From the NCBI GenBank assembly GCA_964020085.1, contig OZ026596.1:9203239-9267238 (forward strand): a stretch of DNA of 64,000 bases. The letters are read 5' to 3'. The notes below the pieces were generated by a model that was not told the origin of the DNA, searched no databases, and was given only the letters and a program-made list of their open reading frames with translations. Both the position numbers and the translations under genes were made by a program. Source of the stretch: Micromussa lordhowensis (lineage: Eukaryota; Cnidaria; Anthozoa; Scleractinia; Lobophylliidae). Of the stretch, positions 11,666-22,732 are shown one piece after another (the first letter of the stretch is position 1; each line of letters opens with the position of its first letter).

Positions 11666-14600
11666 TGCGGCCATTTATAGCACTGGTAATTTCAGTTGTC
11701 TGCGCTGGTTGCTGTACGGCCTCCTATGCTACAGGTAAATGTGTTACTGTAGCTATGTGCTGTTGTTATCAAAACTTCCGTCGCGTCTCGATTTTCATCA
11801 AATTTCGCTAGCCTTGCTTATGACGGCTGAGAACTACTGAGAAGGAGTTGACATACTGCCTATTCATATCTCGCTTCATATCCTTTTCAACTTTTTTCGT
11901 TTACCCCCCAAAGTTACTTAATCAAGCGTGCACTTACTCACCGTGTTTTTGTTTTTTACAGTGTGCAGTGATCGCATGAGGAATAGCACCTGCAAGTATT
12001 TAATCCGCGTTTACCGACAAAAGAGCATCGACTCTTGCAAGTGGAAATTTATGAAAACCCGCTGCGCTCAAACATGTCAACTGTGTGGTAAGAGGAAAAC
12101 TAACAGTTTTAGATCAAACGACAAACTAAAACAACGCGCACGAGAAAGGCAGGGGTAGGCTAGGCGCCAGTGCAAAAGCATGCGTGCGTAGTGTCAAGCG
12201 GAATTCAGAGGTTCCTTAGATCTAAGTGTGAAAGATTTGTAAAGAAAATTTAGTCGGCTTAGCACATGCATTTTTGGCGTTTCTTTTTGCACAAAAAGTA
12301 TTCAGAATACTGATCTTTGTTAGGTTCCAGTCCAATTGCGCTGGAAAAATCGCCTAAAACTGCTCAAACATGGTAAAAAAGTGCTCAAATAGTGCTCGAT
12401 TCCTACAAGAAGTGCTTGAAATTTAGAAATAGTGCACAAAAGTTGTTCGCAGTTCCTTTTTTTAATTCCTTTGTTGGTTGGCAATTTTCGATTCCGTGCT
12501 ATCGATGCGCCTTATGGTGCACTTAACGACGCTCCAGAATTTACTGCTACTATAATTGGGTCAACAATGCTTTCGTCTTCAGACTCGCTAAGCTGCTTTG
12601 TTACTCCCATCTTTACACTATTTGAAGGCAAGTTTTAGTTGACGCTTTTCTATATTCTCACCACCTGTCTACTTGAAAATGCATGGATAATGTAAGGTGA
12701 AATCGTATGTTAATCGCAATCGGGAAAAGTTCTAACAGTAATACCACCATCTCGTTTCAGTTCCCAAACCGAAATGTGCAACGACAGCCAGTAAATACGG
12801 CTGTTGTTGGGACAAGAAAACAGAAGCCAAAGGATATTATGGCGAGGGTTGTCCTGGTGAGCAAATAAACAAAAAATGCTGGCATTTTTGCTAAAAGAAG
12901 AGATATCATGCTAAAAGACATGCTAAAAGAAGAGATATCTAAGGAACTCAACCAATCTCGTTCCCAGAGCTCGCGTTACCCCTGTCCAGCGGCACGGGAA
13001 ACATTTCGCATTCCGCTGGACAAGTGTAACGCGGGCTCGGGGAACGAAATTGGGTCTCAACAAGATAAAGAGTACAGCGCACAATGTCGTCACGGAATGC
13101 TATGGAACGTTGCGTCACGGTCCTCTGGAAGCTACGAATGCGTTACTTAACGTGTTGTAGTTGTGTTTTGTGTAAACTTTGTTACAAAAACACAATTAGT
13201 CGCAGTGGGATTAATCTGAACTTACTTTTCTAACTCCTTTTCTTCACCAGAATGTAGAGACCGTTTTCCAAGCCACTGCCGAAGACGAATCTCACGATTT
13301 TCTGAAGCAAAAGCCTGCAATGCTCTTGGAAAGGCATACTGCGCAAAGAGCTGCAATGTTTGCAGTAAGTTGAACATGGAGTAATCAAATTTCCCCACCC
13401 ACCCCCTCCAGCAAAGGCGTCCGAAGTATTCTAGATAAGGCGACGAGAGATAAGGACAGTGCGCCGGCGAGCATTCATTAGGTCACTTTAGCAATGGACA
13501 AGGTTGCTGGCAACACGTTAAGCCTAGAAAAGACGGTAGAAACTGGGTACACTACCTTATGTCATGAAATCGTGCTATTGTGCCCTGCACGCTGTAGATA
13601 TCACTAATTAATAGTGACGTAAAAACGTGACGTTTTTCAGGCGAACCCGCTGCAGCAGCGCAAGCTGTCCCGGATTGTATCCATTCCCCTTACGGTTGCT
13701 GCTGGGACTTCACAGCAGCTCAGGGACCAAATGGAGAGGGATGCAGAGGTAAGAACAAATCATGTACCTTATCAAAGCATTACATGCTTACATTAGTTAC
13801 TTATGCAAATATTGAACTAAGAATACGCCATTTTACAACTGTGTGCTTAGTTACCTGGTCTATGAATGCAAGCGAGGCCGGAGGTGACCTTGCTTGATAC
13901 AGACCTCCCTGCTTTTCTCATTAAACGCCAACTAGTTATCATAAGAACAACTTGATTTACACAACAAAAGCAGTGAGGTCTTTATCAAAACAAGGTCACC
14001 TCCAGCCTCGCTGCCATTCAGAGGCCAGGTCGCTGAGCAGACAACTGTAAAATGGTCTATTGCTGGCTGTAACAGTAAGGCCTGCAAATCTTTTGATCGA
14101 TTTTCTTACTTCAGTAATCTCAAAATTCTCACGTACCTGAAACTCTGTTTCTTCTTGTTGTCCCTTCTTGTTCCAACTGACCTCAGAACTTAAATACTCT
14201 AAACCTGGGCTCCTGTCTAAACCCCAAAAAATACACCAAGAAACGTTTAAAATTAAATTACTAAGCAATATACTTTTCTTGCAGCTCTAAAACGGTTTCA
14301 AAGTCAACTGACATGGAACTAAAAAGATTTTGTAAAAACAGTAGTCTTACCTTTCATGTCGATCTTTGATTTAGAGATCTGTTCCTCGAAGACCGTCGCG
14401 TTTTAATCGGAAAGGGCAACGGTATTTCATGATGCCAATCGGCGAAGAAAAACGTCACAAAATCCGAGATTCGTCTGTCCACGCTGCAAAGGCACGACAT
14501 TCTCATCCCGCATTTGCCATGCTGAAAAGAGGGTTAAAATGTTAATGAATCCTCTGCCCCATACAGGCACGTGCAAATTTCACGCGCAAACCCGTTGCTT

Positions 14601-16211
14601 TTTCTAAGTCACCGTCCACACGTATCCGGATATTTTTGAATCCACAACTTTTTCTTTCCGAATTAAAAAATTTCCCCGTCCACACGTAGCGTATTCATGG
14701 AGAGCGGATTCAAAAATATCCGGATTCGCTGCCGAATGCACCGGACGCGTGTGGACGGAAGCCCTATCCGGAAAGAAAAGTTGCGGATTCAAAATATCCG
14801 TATACGTGTGGACGTGGTCTAACATAGTGTAAAAAATAAATTTTATAAAAAAAAAAATTTAGCCACAGGGTTATTTTTTGTATTTAAAAAGAATGCAGAA
14901 TGAAAAATAAGCATTTTAGACAATATGAAAATATTTTTTCGCGATTTATTTGCACATCTTGGTTGTATAACTATAATTCGCTTCCAAGAATGTTTGTTTT
15001 CGGTTGGAGATATGAACCACCATGCGCGTTCTCATTGGTCGATAGGTGTGTTTAGATGAGAGTATGTAGACACGATTGTGACGTTTTAGAATCACGCGTA
15101 TTTTTGAGAACTATTTTAAACAAGTAATAGAGCCCTTTTTCCGTGTTTATATAGTCTCATCTAAACACTGGGAGGGTTAGGAGAATTCTCGAAGATTATG
15201 CAAACCCTCGGGTTGTTTTTATGCAAACCCTCGGGTTTGCATAACTGTCTCGAATTCTCCCAACCCTCCGAGTGTTTAGATGAGGCTATAAATTAAACAG
15301 AAAACGCGGAAAAAGTGCTCTATTGTTTAACTACAATTATTATTTTAGGTTGGTGTCTTGGCCCCTGCAGGGCCGGGTTGTTCAAAGCCCGATTAAGCTA
15401 ACCCAGGGTCAGCGAGAAGTTTGATTTCAGTTTTGCAACTTTTCGGAGAGGTTTTCTGTTTATATTGTTTGGCCTCCTCTTTTGAATTGAATCTCAAACT
15501 AAACAAAAATAGGAAGCGAAAACATTTTTATACAAGAAAAATCAATGCTTCGGTTAACTTTTAATCCTGGGCAGGAGCCGATTACCCGGAGCCTCCATCT
15601 CCCATACAAGCCCTTGGAGTCAACCCTTTCCGACGAAGAATTATTTTTAAAACAGGCTTTCCCGCGGAAAATTTTTCACGCCCTAATGCGTTGTCCGTAA
15701 TAACCAATCAGAGCGCAGCTTAGTAATGCTCATTTACGTACGCTTTTTCGTGCTCTGAAGAACGCTTTGACAACAATGGCGGAAAGCGTGGGGGAAAATA
15801 TTTTCGGGGGAAAGCCTGTTCTAAAAATAATTCTTCGTCGGAAAGGGTTGACTCAAGGGTACAGCACATATGGAGGCTCCGGGTAATCGGCTCCTGTCCT
15901 GGGTTAGCGTTAACCGGCTTTCGAACAACCCGGCCCTCGACTTTTGGGGGGATGGGTTAAAAGGAGACAGCTGTGAGCGAGTGCCGGTGGCAGACAACGC
16001 AGTCTCTGTAAGGTAATTTTTCAAAGTTTCTTTCTTCTTATTCACTGCAGAATGCAGGAACCTTTATAGAAACATATGCAGATACTGGAGTGATTATTGT
16101 AACCCTGAAGCATTGAGATACGCGGGCAGAAGGACAGTGGAGCAGTTCAGAGTCAGTTGTCCAGTTACGTGCAGAAGATGTCAGCCAGGACAAACATTGC
16201 TGAACGCATAA
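11666..16211 (+). CDS. Secreted modular protein: signal peptide - ShKT - CCWD - ShKT - CCWD - ShKT
   Basis: Six exons. Exon 1 (about 11666-11734) encodes the signal peptide MRPFIALVISVVCAG with a following small-residue stretch. Exon 2 (11962-12087) is ShKT module 1 (C-x8-C-x14-C-x8-C-x3-C-x2-C, ending CQLCG). Exon 3 (12761-12856) is a Cys module with KYGCCWD and GEGCPG. Exon 4 (13251-13364) is ShKT module 2 (C-x7-C-x12-C-x7-C-x3-C-x2-C). Exon 5 (13641-13748) is a second Cys module, PYGCCWDFTAAQGPNGEGC. Exon 6 (16051-16211) is ShKT module 3, ending CPVTCRRC and a short tail before TAA. Every acceptor is AG and every donor GT; the internal exons begin and end in phase 1, so each module is a symmetric, shufflable unit. 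The product is about 224 residues. The phase of exon 2 requires exon 1 to be 70 nt, so its boundary or start may be off by one. The YGCCxD...GxGC pattern resembles small Cys modules of papilin-type matrix proteins (from memory). Extracellular location is well supported; molecular function is unknown. Confidence 0.85.
13853..14030. mobile_element. Foldback element in intron 5 of the six-exon gene
   Basis: Imperfect inverted arms of about 60 nt: ACCTGG-CT-TGAATG-CAGCGAGG-CGGAGGTGACCTTG on the left and its complement on the right, with an inner GACCTCCCTGCTTTT / AAAAGCAGTGAGGTC pair. Confidence 0.65.
14610..14818. mobile_element. Foldback element (CCGTCCACACGTATCCGGAT type)
   Basis: The left end ACCGTCCACACGTATCCGGA is matched in inverse at the right end (TCCGTATACGTGTGGACGT). 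Further CCGTCCACACG/CGTGTGGACGG copies lie inside. Non-coding; sits in intron 5. Confidence 0.65.
15116..15331. mobile_element. Long-armed foldback element
   Basis: Arms of roughly 100 nt. The left arm includes TCTCATCTAAACACTGGGAG and GAGAATTCTCG; the right arm carries the complements. The centre holds two copies of TTATGCAAACCCTCGGGTT. Lies in intron 5. Confidence 0.7.
15370..15936. mobile_element. Outer element of a nested pair (GGGCCGGGTTGTTC ends)
   Basis: Ends GGGCCGGGTTGTTCAAAGCC and its complement GGCTTTCGAACAACCCGGCCC, with sub-terminal AGCTAACCCAGGG and CCTGGGTTAGCGTTAACCGG. It is interrupted by a second element at 15572-15896. Confidence 0.7.
15572..15896. mobile_element. Inner element inserted into the outer one, 7-bp target duplication
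   Basis: Ends CAGGAGCCGATTACCCGGAG and CTCCGGGTAATCGGCTCCTG, with long inner inverted arms (AGTCAACCCTTTCCGACGAA and complement). TCCTGGG stands directly outside both ends, as a target duplication made in the outer element. Ends starting CAG with a 7-8 bp duplication suggest a hAT-like origin (inference). Confidence 0.7.
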
Positions 16212-16240
16212 ATATATGGTGAGTAATGCCAGTCTCCTGT

Positions 16241-16453
16241 GGCCCGTTTCTCGAAAGCCCCGGAAACTGTTCGCTGTAAAAGTTCATCTGTATCTGAAAA
16301 TGGAGAAGTGTATACGCCTGAAACTTCTTGTGTGAAGAGAACCTATGTTTTATTAAGAATACGTGAATAAAACAGTTCTGTAATTATAATCTTCGAGATT
16401 TTGCTACGGCTTTCCGGGTGCGAAAACTTTTCGGGACCTTCGAGAAACGGGCC
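16241..16453. mobile_element. Foldback element just 3' of the six-exon gene
   Basis: Ends GGCCCGTTTCTCGAAAGCCC and GGGACCTTCGAGAAACGGGC(C). It starts about 30 nt after the stop codon and contains the first AATAAA after it (16366-16371). Confidence 0.65.
16366..16371 (+). terminator. Possible polyadenylation signal of the six-exon gene
   Basis: AATAAA about 155 nt after the TAA stop, inside the foldback element. A GTGAGT donor right after the stop (16219) raises the alternative that the transcript is spliced past this site. Confidence 0.35.
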
Positions 16454-16489
16454 TCTGGTCCGCACTGACTAACGCCCCCCCCACACTGC

Positions 16490-16812
16490 ACCGGCGAAAT
16501 CTGAAAACGCAGCTTTATTTCTACGGTTAGGCCTACCGTCCACACTAATCCGTCACGAAAACGGAGCTTTTCGAAAACGCTCTTTAAACCGGAGGAATTT
16601 GAAAACGCCAACTTTTTGTGTTTTAGTGTGGGCGAAAAAAAAAACGTTTTGAAAAGGGACTGACTATGAGATTTCCCTTCCCGGTTTTGCTCAAACACAA
16701 ATCCTTTGTTGTTTTTAAAATTTCTTCGGCGTAGTGTGCACGCAAAACATTTCATGTGTTTTCAAAGTGAAAACGCGGTTTTCAAATTTCTCCATGCAGA
16801 GTAATGTGGAGC
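16490..16812. mobile_element. Foldback element rich in GAAAACG motifs
   Basis: TCTGAAAACGCAGC...CCGTCCACACTAATCCG on the left; the right side has GTGTGGGCGAA, TTCAAAGTGAAAACGCGG and TTCAAATTTCTCC...AGTAATGTGGA. Terminal repeats are imperfect, so the limits are approximate. Confidence 0.5.
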
Positions 16813-16819
16813 AAAAGTG

Positions 16820-18170
16820 GGAGTGCAAAGCAGAAGTAACAAGGCCTTGACGAGGGTTAGGAAAATACGTCCGCAATGTGTACTTATAATGTTTGCTTTC
16901 AAGCGTCACTTTCAAGGATATTTCTAGATTAAAAGTTTTGTGGACTCTATCTAAAGGATAAAAATAAGAACGCTGTAAAGTAATGCCACATTGTTGGAAT
17001 ATTTTACAAAGTCAGTCAAACTGAGATCCATTGTCGAACGGTTGAAACCAAGCCCGTGTTTTACGGTCTCTTTGATAACATTTAATTTAATGGATCATCA
17101 CCCACACTTCTTTCACTCCTACTTCAGATATTCCTCAAATGTGGTTTAAACTGAAGAGCCATATAAATTAAATTGTTTTCTTTGATTGCTTTTATGTTTC
17201 AGAGCGTCAGTAAAGGCCACTTGCACACGCGTGTTGAAGCATAAGAACACATGCGCCTCAATCACCGGCTGCTGCGCATGACGGGCAGGGTTCACTGACA
17301 AGTCGAGAGGACTAACGGCGGTGCAGAGAAAAAAAGGGTATTGCAACCATTCACGTCCCGCTACATGGACACAAGTCAGAGTTTTGTACCAAAAAAAAAA
17401 GAACCTTTTAGTTTATCATCCGTCAGGAGGATTGACAGTCATTTTGGATTGAAACAGTTCGCTTTACGACAGTAGAGGTCAATTAACGTAAATTTGCAAT
17501 AGTGTGCGTAGCAGGCTTTAATAGGGGAAGGCTGGGGGGGGGGGGGGGTTGGGTGTGGGAAGCAAAGCGCGGATGGAAAAACGGAGACTGGGAGAAATGA
17601 AGAAAAGTTCTTTCCGTTCCCCTTCCCTGTTCAACGTAGGCTAATTTACAAGGACCAGCGTAACAAAAATAAAATTGCCGGATAATAATGAACAAGCAAA
17701 AGTCAAGGATAATTATACGATATGAGAACTATACAACTGACAAATTCCTTCCATGACCCGAAGAAGTAAGACAGTGCCCATGGGGGAAAGGGGTTCATTG
17801 TCGACCATGCGAAATACTGAAAAACAAACTAAGCTAAATAAAACATCATACGGTGTAAACAACCTTGGGTTTTTTCTTAAGACTTAAACTTGAGAACTGG
17901 CTCTTGTACAAGTCATATTGATTGTCTTGTGTAGCTCAGTCATTGCAACATAGCAAATGGCATCACACGTCGGACCGAAAAGGCAAAAAATATGCATTTC
18001 TGAAAAGAAACCGTACAGGTTCAGTGGTAACGGCTAATGATGTAAAAAGGGAATTTCACTGTAGCCTGTGAACCTAGTCGGTCAAGTGAAAATTTCCATT
18101 GTATGTATATATATCTAAGGGATAAAAAAGGATTACATGTAATCAGTTAATTATTAATATTATGAAATAA
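16820..18170. other. Intergenic stretch, no supported gene
   Basis: Contains a G tract (about 17533-17549) and A runs but no clear exon. The ORFs 17146-17346 and 17483-17695 (minus) are short and low in complexity. Confidence 0.4.
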
Positions 18171-18176
18171 AAATGA

Positions 18177-18655
<479 letters not shown>

Positions 18656-18663
18656 TGTTTAAA

Positions 18664-18834
18664 TAGGCCATTTCCGATATATTAAAATTCTAACATGGCT
18701 CCGAGGCTTGGGGGAATAAAACAAAAGAAATTAATTATTCATCCCTCAACCTCGATATGATTTCTTTTGTTTTATTCCCCCAAGCCTCGGAGCCATGTTA
18801 GAATTTTAATATATCGAAAATGGTCTATTGTATA
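18664..18834. mobile_element. Foldback element, nearly perfect 70-nt arms
   Basis: Left arm from AGGCCATTTCCGATATATTA through GGGGGAATAAAACAAAAGAA; right arm is the complement, ending ATATATCGAAAATGGTCTATT. Central loop about 25 nt. A shorter, diverged relative lies at 48470-48573. Confidence 0.8.
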
Positions 18835-18835
18835 C

Positions 18836-19015
18836 ATGCAATAGACCATATTCGTATCCTCGGTATTGGACTGGAACTAGTTTGCAATGGAGGCTCATGC
18901 GGAGGAATATCATCAAAAAGAGATGAATGTCATTTGTATTTGAAAAGACTCCCTGCATTAGCCTCAGTTGCAAGCTAGTTCCAGTCTAATACCGATAATA
19001 CGACTATAGTCTATT
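18836..19015. mobile_element. Foldback element adjoining the previous one
   Basis: Arms ATAGACCATATTCGTATCCT / CGGTATTGGACTGGAACTAG on the left and CTAGTTCCAGTCTAATACCG with TACGACTATAGTCTAT on the right. It lies end to end with the 18664 element. Confidence 0.7.
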
Positions 19016-19269
19016 CAAGAGTTGTAATTGTATGGCTGAGCTGTGGCTTAGATGTATTTTTTTTTTGCAGTGTGGGGGATGGGTTATTTTATGGTGATTT
19101 CATCGGCACACCAGTTTCTAATCTTCTGCGTTGCAGACGCTCGAATAATCTCAATTTAAGCGGAGTGGGTTGGAGCGGTGCTTGAGTATGAGGACACGTA
19201 CACGCGCGCGGATACGCGTCTCCTCGTCATGCGTGTCACACCGATCCAACTTAATTATTTCGAATTATA

Positions 19270-20200
19270 ACATAACTAAAGCAAAGCGCGCGCTCTGATT
19301 GGCTAATTCGGCATCTACTATTTGCCCATGGGTGTATGCTGCTGACGTACTCACTAAAGCAAAGCGCGCGCTTTGTGATGTAGCTCAATTTGTTGCGGAC
19401 TTACTTGGCTACACTTCGTGAGTCCACAGCATTTTGACCACTGTGATTACGGGTATCGTTTTCGATAAGAGTACTGACTACGCTAAACCACATTTGATTT
19501 GTTTTTTTTACCAGAATATCAAATCTAACGAAATAAATATTTGTCTCGACAACTGAAAACACCGACTCGGACTTGAAAGTGCACGCGCTGCATTATGCAA
19601 ATGAGCTGTTTGTACGCGTCAGACTTTCCTTTCAAAAACTTTTACAAACTCGCTTAATATGCAGAAACAATACAATGTTTATGTTATAAAACAAATGGTA
19701 AACGCCATAGCGCGTACTATTGAGTTATGGATGCACTTGGGAGGTTTGCTAAGCACTCAAGAAGCTAGAGTCTTACGCTTCTTTCGTGCTTAGCAACCTC
19801 CCGCGTGCATCCATTTAACAAATAGATTCCATGTTGCCGTGCGTCTGTTCAGTAATAGATCACAGATGACGTCAAAATGTGGTAAGAACAAAAAAGTGGC
19901 ACACGAGGCGTAGCCGAGTGTGTCACTGACGTTCTTACCACATTTTGACGTCTTCTGTGATCTATTAGGGAGCTTAAGCACGCGCGTTTGTGAGACGCGG
20001 ACGGCAACCGGAAGAAGAAGATTTCGCATGCTAGGACCGTATTGCCTCCCAGATTTTTATACTACTCATCTCTAATGAAGAAACGATACTTAGCAATGTG
20101 AATATGGTTGTGTGAGGACAAGTTAAAAGTGAGAATAGCTCACTTCCGGTTGCCGTCCGCGTCTCAAAAACGCGCGTGCTTAAGGTGTCTGAACAGAGTT
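19270..20200. repeat. Cluster of foldback repeats and GCGCGC-rich motifs
   Basis: AAAGCAAAGCGCGCGCT occurs twice (about 19277 and 19357). 19425-19700 is a diverged copy of the TTTTGACCACTGTGAT family also at 21765-22260 and 43180-43760. 19728-19813 is a hairpin (GGATGCACTTGGGAGGTTTGCTAAGCAC and complement). 19850-19968 is a hairpin with arms AATAGATCACAGATGACGTC and AAAATGTGGTAAGAAC. TTAAGCACGCGCGTTTGTGA...GGACGGCAACCGG (19974-20010) recurs inverted at 20138-20182. Confidence 0.65.
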
Positions 20201-20810
20201 TTTGTGCGCGCTCTTGCTAACGCAATTCAGCGCGCGCACAGGCGTAGCATAGAAACAAACATGGCGTCAACACTGCGATCATTTTATTTGCTCAAAGTCC
20301 GCGCTATCTGTACCATTTTTCTTCACAACTGAACACAATGTATTGATGGTTTTACTCTTTTGTTACAAAGGTATGTTAGAAAAGGTAACGATGCAAAGAA
20401 CCCAGGGATTCTCAGCTTTTTCAATGTTACTAAAAGAACCCAGTTAAATGCAGCGCATGCGTAGTAAGTCGAAAAAGTGCGATTGAGTGAAAAATTGACT
20501 TCTCGGAGATACGCCTATTTCTCGAGAACCACTCAGTAGAATTTCACGAAATTTGGCACGAAAATTCTGTAGGAAATAAGTAACTGGAGGATTGAAAAGA
20601 ATTGAACTTTAACAAAGGGAATTCTAGATATGCCAGTGAACCTTCAACAAGGGATAATTAAAGATCTGTTTGTTAAATTGTTATTAAAATTGTGCTATTT
20701 TGTGAGTATTGTTACAAGCTTGCTGTATGTAAATTATAAAGAAAATCTAATGACTAGATTTTCTGCAAATAAACAAAACCGATTTTAAAGGCCAGTTTAT
20801 TTTTAATCAT

Positions 20811-20824
20811 GTTGCCATGGCAAC
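20811..20824. promoter_or_regulatory. Perfect palindromic X-box-like site (RFX consensus)
   Basis: GTTGCCATGGCAAC matches the symmetric RFX X-box pattern GTTRCC-N-GGYAAC. No gene start is recognisable close by, so it may be a chance or repeat-borne site. Confidence 0.35.
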
Positions 20825-20944
20825 AGGACACACGTCAGCTTAACTATCAAAAACCTGAAGTTTGTGTTGTTAATTTCCTTGCTGCCATTTTTGGTGATCA
20901 CAGGATCAGGGGTTTTAGAAAAAAAGGTGAATGAAACACAGGTA

Positions 20945-21125
20945 TCAAAAACTGTGTTCAGCCACCTTAAGCTCCCTGAATCAGACGCACGGCAACATGG
21001 AATCTATTTGTTTTATATAATAACGAAAAGCCTTTCTTATTTCAAAATATTTCAACATGCCCCGCCTTTGCCCCGCCTTTACCCAAAGACGAAAAAAAGC
21101 CATTTGACGTGATCTATGATCTATA
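20945..21125. repeat. Second copy of the AAGCTCCCT...GGCAACATGG repeat
   Basis: TCAGACGCACGGCAACATGGAATCTATTTG is the reverse complement of sequence at 19818-19848, and TTGACGTGATCTATGATCTA resembles the hairpin arm at 19850-19870. Evidently one element family. Confidence 0.55.
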
Positions 21126-21739
21126 CAAAATGAAGCAATTTCATTGGTTTCTATGGGTAGAAGAGAATTGTGATTGGTCGAGAAAAATCACGCCACTGTC
21201 AAACCTGACTCGAGCGTCGCTTCTCGTGGAATGAAAACTTACAGCGAAAGCAGAAATGAACTTCGAAATCTACAAATCTTGAAGAAAATGCTGGAACAAT
21301 CAAGTCAGTTTTTGTCATCGGAGCAGCCCTGTTAGCCGAAAAGCTTGGACGTTGCCTTGAAAATGGCAGGAGTTGAAAAAATACCCTCGGAAAACTTGTG
21401 GTTGCGGTCAACCTAGAGGCCATTTGATTCGAGTTTTGAATGAAAGGAGCGTAAATAACGATGGAGATTTTTGTCTTCTGTGGTTGGTGATTCTCAAATC
21501 AGTTTGATATAGTGTCGCTGACACATTTGAACTGCGATACTTTTGGCCGTTAGCTCTGGTTAGGTATACTTAGCTCGCTGCTATGCCCTGAAACGGACAG
21601 GAACATTCGCATCGGAAAGCAAGGTTATGTGTTTATTTTATCTGATTTTACATGTAAGAAGTGATGTTTTGATGTTTCATTCCTGACACCAATCCGTGTG
21701 TCACCAGTTACTTTGACACTGGGAAAAGTTGAATTTTTT

Positions 21740-22260
21740 AAATAAACAACTCGCAGCCGAGTGAGTCCACAACAAATTTTGACCACTGTGATGACGCGTA
21801 TCGTTGTCGATAAGAGTACATACCACGCTAAACCACATTCGATTTGTTTTTTACCGCAATATCAAAGATAACGAAGGAAATCTTTGCTAAACACGGACTT
21901 GAAAGTGCACGCGCTGCATTATGCAAATGAGCTATTTGTACGCGTCATACTTTCCTGTCAAAAACTTTTGCAAACTCGCTCAACATACAGAAACAATACG
22001 AAAAAAGTGTCTGGAAAATGAGTAATGACGCGTACTCGTTAACGATAAGAGTTTAGAGCACGATTAAGCGTATTTCGATTTGTTTTTACCACAATATCAA
22101 CGTCACTAAGAAAATGTTTTTTTTCAGAGCGCGAGCTGAAAAAGGCATTGCGTGACACAATGACGCGAGCTGCGTGGTATGGACTCTTATCGACCACGGC
22201 AAATTAGCCAATCAGATTGCGAGATTAGCAGCAATTGTGGTAAAATAGTCGAGCGCATGT
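21740..22260. repeat. Repeat family TTTTGACCACTGTGATGACG, copy 2
   Basis: Shares long blocks with 43265-43760, including GTATCGTTGTCGATAAGAGT, CACGCTAAACCACATT, GTGCACGCGCTGCATTATGC and GCCAATCAGATTGCGAGATT. The two run in the same orientation. Non-coding. Confidence 0.75.
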
Positions 22261-22732
22261 TGCACAGGCCACGTTTCTTTAGTTTGTTGTGCATTCCTCT
22301 CCCGCTGGAACCTAAAATGTCGTTTTTGCGAAAAAAGTACATATCTGTTCGGCTCATTTCCCGCCTGGGCACCCCGAAGCGACGCAGGTTACTATGGGTG
22401 TAGGTATGGTTCAAGAGTGATTTTAGTCTGAAAAAGGGTATAGATTTTGACCACATTTGTCTGAAATAGAGTATAATTTTCACACTGGCTTGGCATTTGA
22501 CGTTTTGTTTTCAAGAACATATTTTCTCCACATCAACATTGCGTACTGGTCAGGTTCCAAGGTTCGCCTTTGGGGCGACCACATGACTTGATTGATTGAT
22601 AGTTCCTTAGGCCACCCCGTTTTGCAAGTGTAATTGATTCATTGTAATTGAATTTTTTAGGTGTTGTTGTAAGCAAATCGAAATTTCTACTGATGATTTC
22701 TTTGGGCGAACACAAAGCTTTCTTCTAGCTTA

